A program made the translations under genes and the position numbers. Source: an uncultured Mucilaginibacter sp. (GTDB lineage Bacteria; Bacteroidota; Bacteroidia; Sphingobacteriales; Sphingobacteriaceae). From it: 28,585 bases of DNA. Below are positions 1 through 4,566 of this stretch, one piece after another (position 1 is the first letter of the stretch; each line of letters starts with the position of its first letter). The stretch spans positions 1 through 28,585 of the forward strand of contig CAISKH010000264.1 of the NCBI GenBank assembly GCA_903885865.1, written 5' to 3'. The notes under the pieces were generated by a model. It was given only the letters and a program-made list of their open reading frames with translations, was not told where the DNA came from and did not search any database.

Positions 1-2
1 AA

Positions 3-122
3 GGTCATTTGGTGATTTTTCACCATTCAAACAATAAATTATGCTCACAAGCAATTGAGTCATTGTCCTTACAAATCATGGAATCGATTGAGAGTTTTTT
101 GAAAAAGTCAGATAAATCATGA
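3..122 (+). CDS. C-terminal end of a gene truncated by the left edge
   Basis: One frame is open from the left edge to a TGA at 120-122 and would encode the last 39 residues of a protein. The tail reads as a plausible amphipathic helix (AIESLSLQIMESIESFLKK). The other two forward frames close within the first 40 bases. The family cannot be told from this fragment. In lambdoid phages a small regulator often precedes the replication gene, but nothing here shows that. Confidence 0.35.
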   Translation, partial: GHLVIFHHSNNKLCSQAIESLSLQIMESIESFLKKSDKS

Positions 123-160
123 TTTTTGATTGATTTAATCGGATAAATAAACTTAGAATG

Positions 161-192
161 TCCTCACTACCTTTTTACGAAGGTAGCGAGGA
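161..192 (+). other. 13-bp hairpin with one mismatch
   Basis: TCCTCACTACCTT (161-173) pairs with AAGGTAGCGAGGA (180-192) around a six-base loop, with a single A/C mismatch. No T-tract follows, so it is not a simple terminator. It may be the 5' domain of a small RNA or an inverted operator. Confidence 0.5.
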
Positions 193-321
193 TTGGCGCA
201 AGCCTTGAGCGAGTTAACAGCCTCAACAACCGTTAACCGCAAATGGAAACTACACCATTACCAGTGGTGCAATTGATTATATTGTACACGATAAGTCTTT
301 TTAAATTCAAATGAACTTATT

Positions 322-363
322 CACTGGTTAAGGATTCCTTAATATTTAACTGGTGGGTTTTTT
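322..363 (+). terminator. Rho-independent terminator
   Basis: CACTGGTTAA (322-331) pairs with TTAACTGGTG (346-355), with two G-U pairs, and is followed by GG and six T residues (358-363). The loop contains a second short inverted repeat (GGA/TCC). It would end a rightward transcript entering from the left or a short RNA made in the leader. Confidence 0.6.
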
Positions 364-393
364 GTGCGTGAAACAATCAGAATAGAAAAAGAA

Positions 394-425
394 ATGCCCA
401 GTCAATCAAATGGTTAACTGGGCAT
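394..425. repeat. 9-bp perfect inverted repeat, possible leftward terminator
   Basis: ATGCCCAGT (394-402) and ACTGGGCAT (417-425) are perfect complements around a 14-base loop. Read leftward, the hairpin is followed by a T-rich stretch interrupted by one C, so it could terminate leftward transcripts. Read rightward, no T-tract follows. Confidence 0.45.
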
Positions 426-506
426 AAAAATAAAGTGGCATCCTGCCAAATCCTAACCAATCTGCCAAGGTTATTAGGAAAATCCAAAACTACTATGTAG
501 AAGCGA

Positions 507-562
507 GGAAATAATACCATGTCTAATAATATTAAAACCAAAGGAAATAATACCATGTCTAA
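507..562 (+). repeat. Duplicated ribosome binding site plus start codon
   Basis: The 20-base string GGAAATAATACCATGTCTAA occurs at 507-526 and again at 543-562, exactly 36 bases (12 codons) apart. Each copy carries a purine-rich ribosome binding site and an ATG (519 and 555), both in frame with the replication gene, so the gene has two equally good starts. Confidence 0.85.
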
Positions 563-1430
563 AGCATCAACACAAGAAATATCTACTTATCAATTTATTT
601 ACAATACGCCTGATCGGATAGCTTTTGATTTAACTCTCTCTGTTCATGATTTGAGGGTGTATATGATTGTCCGTTCTTTTATAGATACAACCGGCGATGT
701 ATATGCCAGCAATGATTATATTGCAAAAAGATTAAATGTTGACCGTAGTACTGTCATCCGATCCATTAATCGATTATGTAAGAAAAAATATATTTTTCGT
801 GAAGACATTAACGGGCATAGACACCTTGGTATTGTTACAAATTCCGTTCGCAATGAAGTCATGGAAAAACGAGAAGAGGGGGTCGCACACGTGCCACCCC
901 CCCGTCGCACAGCTGCCACCCCCCCGTCGCACACGTGCCACCCAATTAGATCAAAGATCATTACATCAAATAAAATAAATACTACTACTACTAAGGAAAA
1001 GACCAAATCCAGTGGTTCAAGTAGTAGTGATTTCATCATTAATGAAACAGCAGACAGTAAGCTATTACAGTTACGGGATGAGTATTTACCCGCTGATGTA
1101 TTTGATAGAAACGATAGGGAGTTTTTAAAGCAATGTAGCCATCATTTAGATAACGGGGATAAGACGAGATACAATTTTCCAAGGCGTATGAAGGGATTAG
1201 AAAGCATTATCAAAGCAGGATTTTTTGAAACCCCAGCCGGTTACAATGAAAGAAAAGTAGTGAAATCCCTATTTACCCCTGAAGAGGTGGCATTAATACA
1301 CAAGTATTCACATGCGTTAAGGATGGTTGAGCTTGGGGCTAACCTTAAGGATTACATGCCCGACAAGGAAGAAGTTAAAAAAGCCATTAAATTATTAGCG
1401 AAAGAGGAAAAATTAAAAAATATCGTATAA
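519..1430 (+). CDS. Phage replication initiator-like protein (lambda O type), winged helix
   Basis: 303 residues from the first ATG, or 291 from the duplicated ATG at 555. Residues about 29-110 form a helix-turn-helix/winged-helix domain of the kind at the N-terminus of phage replication O proteins; the recognition region reads ASNDYIAKRLNVDRSTVIRS. A low-complexity linker follows (Pro/Arg-rich, then TTTT, KTKSSGSSSS). It is encoded partly by three 22-bp DNA repeats that look like replication iterons. The C-terminal 120 residues are charged and helical without a recognised domain. In lambda, O binds iterons inside its own gene and recruits the helicase loader; the same layout is inferred here. 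No helicase or loader gene is visible nearby. A regulatory DNA-binding role is the main alternative. Confidence 0.65.
   Translation: MSNNIKTKGNNTMSKASTQEISTYQFIYNTPDRIAFDLTLSVHDLRVYMIVRSFIDTTGDVYASNDYIAKRLNVDRSTVIRSINRLCKKKYIFREDINGHRHLGIVTNSVRNEVMEKREEGVAHVPPPRRTAATPPSHTCHPIRSKIITSNKINTTTTKEKTKSSGSSSSDFIINETADSKLLQLRDEYLPADVFDRNDREFLKQCSHHLDNGDKTRYNFPRRMKGLESIIKAGFFETPAGYNERKVVKSLFTPEEVALIHKYSHALRMVELGANLKDYMPDKEEVKKAIKLLAKEEKLKNIV
882..943 (+). repeat. Three 22-bp iterons inside the replication gene
   Basis: Units start at 882, 904 and 926, exactly 22 bp apart. The consensus starts GTCGCACACGTGCCACC and ends in a run of C; the third unit stops after 18 bp. Units 1 and 3 contain the palindrome CACGTG, and unit 2 contains CAGCTG. 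The repeats are GC-rich in an AT-rich gene, and 22 is not a multiple of 3, so each unit is read in a different frame. This favours selection on the DNA rather than on the protein. Confidence 0.85.
944..1010 (+). other. AT-rich stretch beside the iterons, possible unwinding element
   Basis: Directly after the iterons comes a strongly AT-rich segment that includes CATTACATCAAATAAAATAA and a run of ACT triplets. In the lambda origin, AT-rich DNA next to the iterons is where the duplex opens. The role here is inferred from position and composition. Confidence 0.45.
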
Positions 1431-1469
1431 GCGATTTTAACGCGATTTAAGACACTTATAAAATTTAGT

Positions 1470-1487
1470 GCTAGGGTTGCTAGGGTT
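1470..1487 (+). repeat. Tandem 9-bp duplication
   Basis: GCTAGGGTT occurs twice in direct tandem in the gap between the convergent genes. No convincing terminator hairpin is visible in this gap. Function unknown. Confidence 0.5.
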
Positions 1488-1538
1488 AAGTCAAAAAAAT
1501 TGAAAAAATCGCACAGGATTTAGATTTTAGGGTATTGT

Positions 1539-1997
1539 TTAATTAAGCTTAAGGTTGTTTTCAATTTCTTCTACAACCACCGTCGTTGTAGTAGGAACAT
1601 CTGGCTTAAAAAAAGTAGGATTACAGTCACTCAGTGCCTCGTACCCCATGTTTGCACCCCTAACAAAACTTTCTTGGCATTCGACTTTTGTTTGTAAAAC
1701 ATCAATTTTTTTACGTAATTCATTGTTTTCAAATATTAAAACATCATTTTTTTTATTTATTTCATATATATCGTTGTTAGCGATAAACATAGCCATTTTT
1801 ACATTTTTATTTTTTAAATCTGAAATTTCTTTTAAAAGTTTAAATTTTTCATCTAAGCTATCACTTACACTTTGAGTAAAACTTTTGTCTACTATTTTCA
1901 ATACTTCTGATTTATGTTTGCAAAAAAAGAACCATACTAAATTAGATAATACAAAGAAAAATGCTAAAAGAGAGGCAACAATAATAAGCGTTAACAT
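1539..1997 (-). CDS. Small membrane-anchored coiled-coil protein
   Basis: 152 residues. The N-terminus (about residues 2-26) is a single hydrophobic segment (LTLIIVASLLAFFFVLSNLVWFFF), followed by a charged region with coiled-coil character to about residue 110 and a low-complexity tail (TTTTVVVEEIENN). The layout resembles an inner-membrane spanin, but no lysis genes are nearby and the family is not recognised. The start codon lies one base after a 12-bp palindrome containing the only GGA-type binding site. It sits just downstream of the csrA terminator, so it needs its own promoter or read-through. Confident as a gene, not as to function. Confidence 0.55.
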   Translation of the reverse strand: MLTLIIVASLLAFFFVLSNLVWFFFCKHKSEVLKIVDKSFTQSVSDSLDEKFKLLKEISDLKNKNVKMAMFIANNDIYEINKKNDVLIFENNELRKKIDVLQTKVECQESFVRGANMGYEALSDCNPTFFKPDVPTTTTVVVEEIENNLKLN

Positions 1998-1998
1998 G

Positions 1999-2010
1999 TG
2001 GAAATTTCCA
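1999..2010. promoter_or_regulatory. 12-bp palindrome over the ribosome binding site
   Basis: TGGAAATTTCCA is a perfect palindrome starting two bases upstream of the ATG of the leftward membrane protein gene, separated from it by one base. It contains the GGA that would serve as ribosome binding site, so base pairing or an RNA-binding protein could control access. Confidence 0.5.
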
Positions 2011-2020
2011 AATAAAAGTT

Positions 2021-2067
2021 AAAAAAAAGCGATAACAGGCAACGCAACTCATGTTACCTGGTATCGC
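2021..2067 (-). terminator. Strong Rho-independent terminator after csrA
   Basis: Read leftward, GCGATA..CAGG..AAC pairs with GTT..CCTG..TATCGC (stem between 2067 and 2029, two small mismatches) and runs into eight T residues (2028-2021). It starts just past the csrA stop and would end the leftward regulatory operon. Confidence 0.85.
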
Positions 2068-2078
2068 AATCCCTGCGG

Positions 2079-2252
2079 TTACTTTTCAGCCTGTTTTAGT
2101 TTTCTTATATAAATTTCCTCTCTGTCTACTGCCACCTCATCCGGTGCATCTATGCCTAGACGAACTTGTTTTCCGTTAATTCCGAGGACTGTTACTTTGA
2201 TATTATCCCCGATATAAATTGTTTGCCCTTCGTTTCGTGATAGTATTAACAT
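2079..2252 (-). CDS. csrA: CsrA/RsmA family translational regulator
   Basis: 57 residues starting MLILSRNEGQTIYIGD. The start at 2252 is chosen because it matches the family N-terminus and has a strong ribosome binding site (AAGGAGA, complement of 2262-2268) nine bases away; a longer reading frame upstream adds 18 unrelated residues. The CsrA RNA-contact residues Leu4, Arg6 and Arg44 are present in the motifs MLILSR and VDREEI; the usual His43 is Asp. CsrA dimers bind GGA in hairpin loops of mRNA leaders and usually repress translation or change stability. CsrA paralogues (LvrC/CsrT type) are known on Legionella conjugative elements. Here the gene is last in a leftward operon of small genes and is followed by a strong terminator. 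Its own ribosome binding site reads ACAAGGA, matching the CsrA target core, so autoregulation is plausible. Confidence 0.95.
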   Translation of the reverse strand: MLILSRNEGQTIYIGDNIKVTVLGINGKQVRLGIDAPDEVAVDREEIYIRKLKQAEK

Positions 2253-2260
2253 TGAATTAC

Positions 2261-2269
2261 TCTCCTTGT
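2261..2269 (-). promoter_or_regulatory. csrA ribosome binding site with CsrA-type core ACAAGGAGA
   Basis: Read leftward the site is ACAAGGAGA, spaced for the ATG at 2252. The two genes upstream in the same operon have the same core (2585-2593 and 2697-2705). The SELEX consensus for CsrA is RUACARGGAUGU, so ACARGGA is matched exactly. No stable stem is visible here. Confidence 0.6.
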
Positions 2270-2327
2270 TTGATTGATATTGAGTGATAACCCAATGAGC
2301 AGACATGCAATCTACTCATGGGTTGCC

Positions 2328-2576
2328 TTAAAATTTCAGACACGCACGCAAGTTATCTATGGCATAACTATTGTTTGGTATTCTGAAACGTTTTTTTACT
2401 TTCTTTCTGTTAATTAGGCTGATGACCAAATCATCATCCAAAGTGAATACATTAACAGAAATTGAGTAAATTCCGCGCTGCTTCTCTAAAAAATCCCATA
2501 AAATAGGAATGAGGCTTTTAGTATAACTAATAATAGGCGTTTCCTGATTCGATTTCGTCTTGTCTCCATTCGTCAT
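2328..2576 (-). CDS. Unrecognised 82-residue protein in the csrA operon
   Basis: The ATG at 2576 is preferred: it has AAGGAG eight to nine bases upstream, whereas an earlier in-frame start at 2600 is a GTG without a site. The N-terminus is polar and charged (MTNGDKTKSNQET). It is followed by a helix (SLIPILWDFLEKQ) and a probable beta-rich segment (IYSISVNVFTLDDDLVISLI), then a basic patch (NRKKVKKRFRIP). No membrane segment or known motif was found. Its first 50 bases overlap the end of the upstream small gene in another frame, suggesting translational coupling. csrA follows about 75 bases downstream. Confidence 0.6.
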   Translation of the reverse strand: MTNGDKTKSNQETPIISYTKSLIPILWDFLEKQRGIYSISVNVFTLDDDLVISLINRKKVKKRFRIPNNSYAIDNLRACLKF

Positions 2577-2688
2577 ACTCTCTGTCTCCTTGTTGTTCAC
2601 ATCGTATTAAACACTCCTCACACGTACAATAACGGCTCAAAGTGCATTCTTCTTCGTCCCAACCTTCCATGCTGCCCTTAAAACTCAT
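2527..2688 (-). CDS. 53-residue cysteine-rich acidic microprotein
   Basis: The sequence starts MSFKGSMEGWDEEECTLSRY and ends ESGNAYY. Five cysteines lie in a 16-residue block with spacing C-x5-C-x-C-x2-C-x3-C (positions 15, 21, 23, 26, 30), which suggests metal binding. The ribosome binding site is strong (AAGGAGG, eight bases before the ATG at 2688). It overlaps the next gene by 50 bases in another frame, and the gene before it ends inside this ribosome binding site. It is too short for most gene callers. The family is not recognised. Anti-restriction, anti-repressor or RNA polymerase-binding roles are only guesses from size and position. Confidence 0.65.
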   Translation of the reverse strand: MSFKGSMEGWDEEECTLSRYCTCEECLIRCEQQGDREYDEWRQDEIESGNAYY

Positions 2689-2692
2689 GGTA

Positions 2693-2866
2693 CTAACCTC
2701 CTTGTTCAGTATTTATTCCTCCTAACTTCACCCCCTCATGGATTTTTTCAATCATCCATTTTCGGGCTTCTTCGTGTTTTTCGTAAAAATCACCTTTTAC
2801 TAAAGCGTCGTACATCTCGGCTGCTGCTTCTAGGTCTTCTTGGCTAATTTCATTAAAGTTAATCAT
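2693..2866 (-). CDS. 57-residue acidic helical protein, first gene of the leftward operon
   Basis: The sequence starts MINFNEISQEDLEAAAEMYD and contains HEEARKWMIEKIHEGV; it is predicted to be almost entirely helical and has no cysteines. It ends with a TAG just downstream of the ribosome binding site of the next gene, a tightly coupled arrangement. Its own binding site (GGGA, about ten bases upstream) is weaker than those of its neighbours. It would be the first gene read from the leftward promoter in the 22-bp repeat array, a position where phages often place early regulators. The family is not recognised. Confidence 0.6.
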   Translation of the reverse strand: MINFNEISQEDLEAAAEMYDALVKGDFYEKHEEARKWMIEKIHEGVKLGGINTEQGG

Positions 2867-2914
2867 GGTTTTTTCCCAGTAAGGTTGCTTAAAAACTAAT
2901 TCATGGTTGCTTAA

Positions 2915-2980
2915 TGGAATACGTTACATGATAAAATGGAACATGTCAACACTTATTTTGGAATATGTTTACAATATTTA
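2915..2980. repeat. Three direct repeats with exact 22-bp spacing (operator-like array)
   Basis: Repeat cores begin at 2915 (TGGAATACGTTACA), 2937 (TGGAACATGTCAAC) and 2959 (TGGAATATGTTTAC), each exactly 22 bp from the last, about two helical turns. Consensus TGGAAYAYGTYWAC, with slight drift at the last two positions of the first copy. The cores are not palindromic, unlike lambda operators. Both divergent promoters lie inside the array, so a protein bound here would control both operons. Iterons of a replication or partition system are the alternative. Confidence 0.8.
2921..2949 (-). promoter_or_regulatory. Leftward promoter of the csrA operon
   Basis: Read leftward: a perfect -35 TTGACA (2949-2944), a 17-base spacer and TAACGT (2926-2921). 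The -35 lies in the second 22-bp repeat and the -10 in the first. The first gene begins at 2866. Confidence 0.6.
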
Positions 2981-2986
2981 TAAAAT
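2958..2986 (+). promoter_or_regulatory. Rightward promoter for the zinc-ribbon and small-terminase operon
   Basis: TTGGAA (2958-2963), a 17-base spacer and TAAAAT (2981-2986, five of six to consensus). The -35 overlaps the third 22-bp repeat. The predicted leader contains two hairpins before the ATG at 3045. Confidence 0.5.
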
Positions 2987-2997
2987 TGGCTTTTTTC

Positions 2998-3041
2998 CTG
3001 GTTTATATGGATAATAAACCCAGTAAATTAAAGGGAATTTA
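2998..3041 (+). promoter_or_regulatory. Two leader hairpins before the zinc-ribbon gene
   Basis: CTGGTTTAT (2998-3006) pairs with ATAAACCCAG (3014-3023) with one bulged C. Directly after it, TAAATT (3024-3029) pairs perfectly with AATTTA (3036-3041) around the six-base loop AAAGGG, which carries the ribosome binding site of the ATG at 3045. Confidence 0.5.
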
Positions 3042-3044
3042 ATA

Positions 3045-3311
3045 ATGGCAAATTCAAAAACTAGATGTGTACGCTGCAAAGGACGTAAAAAAATATTTAA
3101 GGTAGGAACTGCCTACAGCTATACTAATATGGGCGGCGTATCGGTTGATTGTCCTTTGTGTTTGGGTACAGGTTATGCGCCAACTATCGAGGAAGCTATT
3201 GAAGACGTTAAAAAAATAAATAGCAAAAATAAAGCCGATAAAACCAAGGAGAGGGATTGCAAGGATGCAGAAAACCCCCAAAAAATCAGCGATAATTACG
3301 AAGAAGCCTAA
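3045..3311 (+). CDS. Small DnaJ-like zinc-ribbon protein
   Basis: 88 residues. Two CxxCxG-type motifs, CVRCKG (8-13) and CPLCLG (36-41), are separated by about 24 residues, the spacing of half a DnaJ-type zinc-binding site. The C-terminal half is charged and probably disordered (KKINSKNKADKTKERDCKDA). Small zinc ribbons of this kind are common near terminase genes in phages. Its end overlaps the start of the small terminase gene by 47 bases, indicating coupled translation. It may act as a small regulator or terminase accessory; neither is shown by the sequence. Confidence 0.7.
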   Translation: MANSKTRCVRCKGRKKIFKVGTAYSYTNMGGVSVDCPLCLGTGYAPTIEEAIEDVKKINSKNKADKTKERDCKDAENPQKISDNYEEA

Positions 3312-3741
3312 AAACAAAGGCGGTAGACCTTTAGAATATACTCAGGAAATGGGCGATTTTATTTGTGAATTAGTGGCAACTCATGCCATTGGCTTGCCTA
3401 CGCTTTGTAAAATGTATCCACAAATTCCATCAGATAAAACGATACAAAGATGGCGTAATAGGGTCGACACCTTCCGACTTAATTACGCGTGCGCGAAGCT
3501 AAAACAAGCGGATTTGCTCGCGGAGGAATGCCTAGAAATTGCGGACAATTCCACCTCTGAAAGTTACGCGGCTGATAGATTGCGCATTGATACGCGCAAA
3601 TGGCTTGCTTCTAAGCTATTGCCGAAACAATACGGCGATAGAGTAGTACTTGAGCAGAAAACCGAGGAAAACGACCAATTAAAGGCTGAATTGATAGCGT
3701 TGAGGGCTAAATTGGATGAGGAGAACAAGCGAGAGTTTTAA
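3265..3741 (+). CDS. Terminase small subunit
   Basis: 158 residues resembling the Sf6 gp1-type small terminases. A basic N-terminus (KKSAIITKKPKNKGGRP) leads into a DNA-binding helix-turn-helix (YTQEMGDFICELVATHAIG, then PSDKTIQRWRNR). A helical core follows with the family-typical ending RLRIDTRKWLASKLLPKQYG, then a C-terminal coiled coil (LKAELIALRAKLDEEN). It would recognise the packaging site and load genome DNA onto the large terminase. The ribosome binding site is AAGGAGA, 11 bases upstream. Unusually, the large subunit is not next to it but about 6 kb away, with leftward cargo in between. Confidence 0.85.
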   Translation: MQKTPKKSAIITKKPKNKGGRPLEYTQEMGDFICELVATHAIGLPTLCKMYPQIPSDKTIQRWRNRVDTFRLNYACAKLKQADLLAEECLEIADNSTSESYAADRLRIDTRKWLASKLLPKQYGDRVVLEQKTEENDQLKAELIALRAKLDEENKREF

Positions 3742-3769
3742 TAAACGCAATAAAAAAACGAGGAAAAAC

Positions 3770-3934
3770 GTGAATTTTGACGAAAAAATGAATACGGTAT
3801 CAAAAATTTTGTTGGCAGCGTGGATGTTTATAATTTCTTACGATTTACATATAATCGAGCGTAAAATTACTAACCTACAAAAGGCTAAGACCGCCGTAAC
3901 GGTCTCGACTGCTCCTTCTACGCATGGTAGATGA
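3770..3934 (+). CDS. Small single-helix membrane protein
   Basis: The GTG at 3770 is preferred because AGGA lies five bases upstream; a longer version from an ATG at 3716 overlaps the small terminase gene and has no site. This gives 54 residues with one hydrophobic segment (about residues 10-24, VSKILLAAWMFIISYD). A charged stretch (IIERKITNLQKAK) and a Thr/Ser-rich tail follow. Its size and topology would suit a spanin-like, superinfection-exclusion or other accessory membrane protein. The family is not recognised. Confidence 0.45.
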   Translation: MNFDEKMNTVSKILLAAWMFIISYDLHIIERKITNLQKAKTAVTVSTAPSTHGR

Positions 3935-4018
3935 GTAATGATAATGAGAAAAACCCGCCCCTTCATCCATGAAATGCGTATCCTTACGCGCTGGCTTATA
4001 TCCTTATGCGATCCATCA

Positions 4019-4045
4019 TAAAACAGGTAAAACCGGAATTACTGT
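4019..4045 (-). terminator. Weak terminator after the response regulator gene
   Basis: Read leftward, ACAGTAA (4045-4039) pairs with TTA-C-CTGT (4030-4023, one bulge) and is followed by TTTTAT. It lies about 60 bases past the stop of the response regulator gene, between it and the convergent rightward genes. Confidence 0.35.
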
Positions 4046-4102
4046 TCCACTTTGTTTTATTAGCCTAGCGAGTTTTCCGAATCAATAACCTATCGTATGT
4101 GA

Positions 4103-4519
4103 TTAAGCTTGTCTATAGCTGCCAATCGGTTCTTTTTCGAGGGTCGGTAGGAATGTCGCAAGGGATTGAGCCAGTGACTTATCGAGCGGCTTTATTATCA
4201 CTCGATTCATGCCCACCCTGATAAATTTTTCTTTCTCTTCGTCTTCCGCGTGTGCCGTTACGGCTACGATGGGAGCTTTTGAGTTTGGATTAGAAGATTT
4301 GGCGCGTATTTGCTCGGTAACGGTGCAACCTTCCATATCGGGTAAACCAATATCCATAAGGATTAGGGCATAAACGTTTTGCTCCACGAGGTCGAGGGCG
4401 GCTTCGCCCGTTTCCGCAATGTCTACCTGGCAATCAAACTCTTTCATTAAAACGTCTTTGGTGATTCGGCTTACGATTTGGTTGTCTTCGACTAGTAAAA
4501 TTTTGTTAATAGCGTGCAT
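4103..4519 (-). CDS. Receiver-only response regulator
   Basis: 138 residues forming a single CheY-like receiver with no output domain. All the active-site residues are present: acidic pair Glu11-Asp12 (LLVEDN), phospho-acceptor Asp56 (ILMDIGLPD), Thr88 (VAVTAHA) and Lys110 (IIKPLD). The style (KILLVEDNQIVSRI) is that of receivers in hybrid kinases such as BarA/LetS, so this may be a hybrid kinase split into two genes. It could pass phosphate to an Hpt protein of the host, act as a phosphate sink, or bind a target directly. The kinase gene ends 47 bases upstream in the same operon. The ribosome binding site GAGGAG lies in the loop of a 5-bp hairpin. Confidence 0.9.
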   Translation of the reverse strand: MHAINKILLVEDNQIVSRITKDVLMKEFDCQVDIAETGEAALDLVEQNVYALILMDIGLPDMEGCTVTEQIRAKSSNPNSKAPIVAVTAHAEDEEKEKFIRVGMNRVIIKPLDKSLAQSLATFLPTLEKEPIGSYRQA

Positions 4520-4522
4520 GAT

Positions 4523-4539
4523 TTACACTCCTCTTGTAA
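4523..4539 (-). promoter_or_regulatory. Hairpin displaying the ribosome binding site, CsrA-like (response regulator)
   Basis: Read leftward, TTACA (4539-4535) pairs with TGTAA (4527-4523) around AGAGGAG, which is the ribosome binding site. The order UACA..GGA.UGU matches the core of the CsrA consensus and is nearly identical to the leader at 28564-28579. Confidence 0.6.
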
Positions 4540-4566
4540 GTTAATTGGATTATCCCTATGAGTTTT

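Larger units (their letters stand above)
123..518 (+). other. Structured intergenic leader before the replication gene
   Basis: About 400 bases with no convincing gene on either strand. It holds a 13-bp hairpin with one mismatch (161-192), a small hairpin CACCA/TGGTG near 254-270, a terminator-like element (322-363), a 9-bp perfect inverted repeat (394-425), and two further small inverted repeats (TGGCA/TGCCA at 436-448 and CCTAACC/GGTT..TAGG near 452-480). The density of paired elements suggests a small RNA or an attenuated leader. No known RNA family was recognised. Confidence 0.5.

Noticed and set aside
161..270. tRNA or tmRNA gene in the left leader (the stretch ends in ACACCA)
   Set aside because: No T-loop sequence, no cloverleaf arms and no acceptor stem matching the end.
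882..943. CRISPR-like short repeats
   Set aside because: The repeats are directly tandem with no spacers and lie inside a coding gene; iterons explain them better.
736..978. An 80-residue frame overlapping the replication gene through the iterons
   Set aside because: It is open only because the 22-bp repeats are read in several frames; it has no ribosome binding site and lies fully inside the better-supported gene.
716..1039. A 107-residue leftward frame opposite the replication gene
   Set aside because: Cys/Phe/Leu-rich composition typical of antisense reading, no ribosome binding site, and the opposite frame has a clear domain.
2253..2306. N-terminal extension of CsrA by 18 residues
   Set aside because: The extension has no relation to the family, and the ATG at 2252 has the family N-terminus and a strong ribosome binding site.
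3888..3905. Hairpin AGACCG/CGGTCT as a terminator after the small terminase operon
   Set aside because: No T-tract follows and it lies inside a likely coding frame.
3967..4010. Two near-copies of TATCCTTACGCG as an attachment site or iteron
   Set aside because: Only two imperfect copies and no integrase or other supporting feature in the window.
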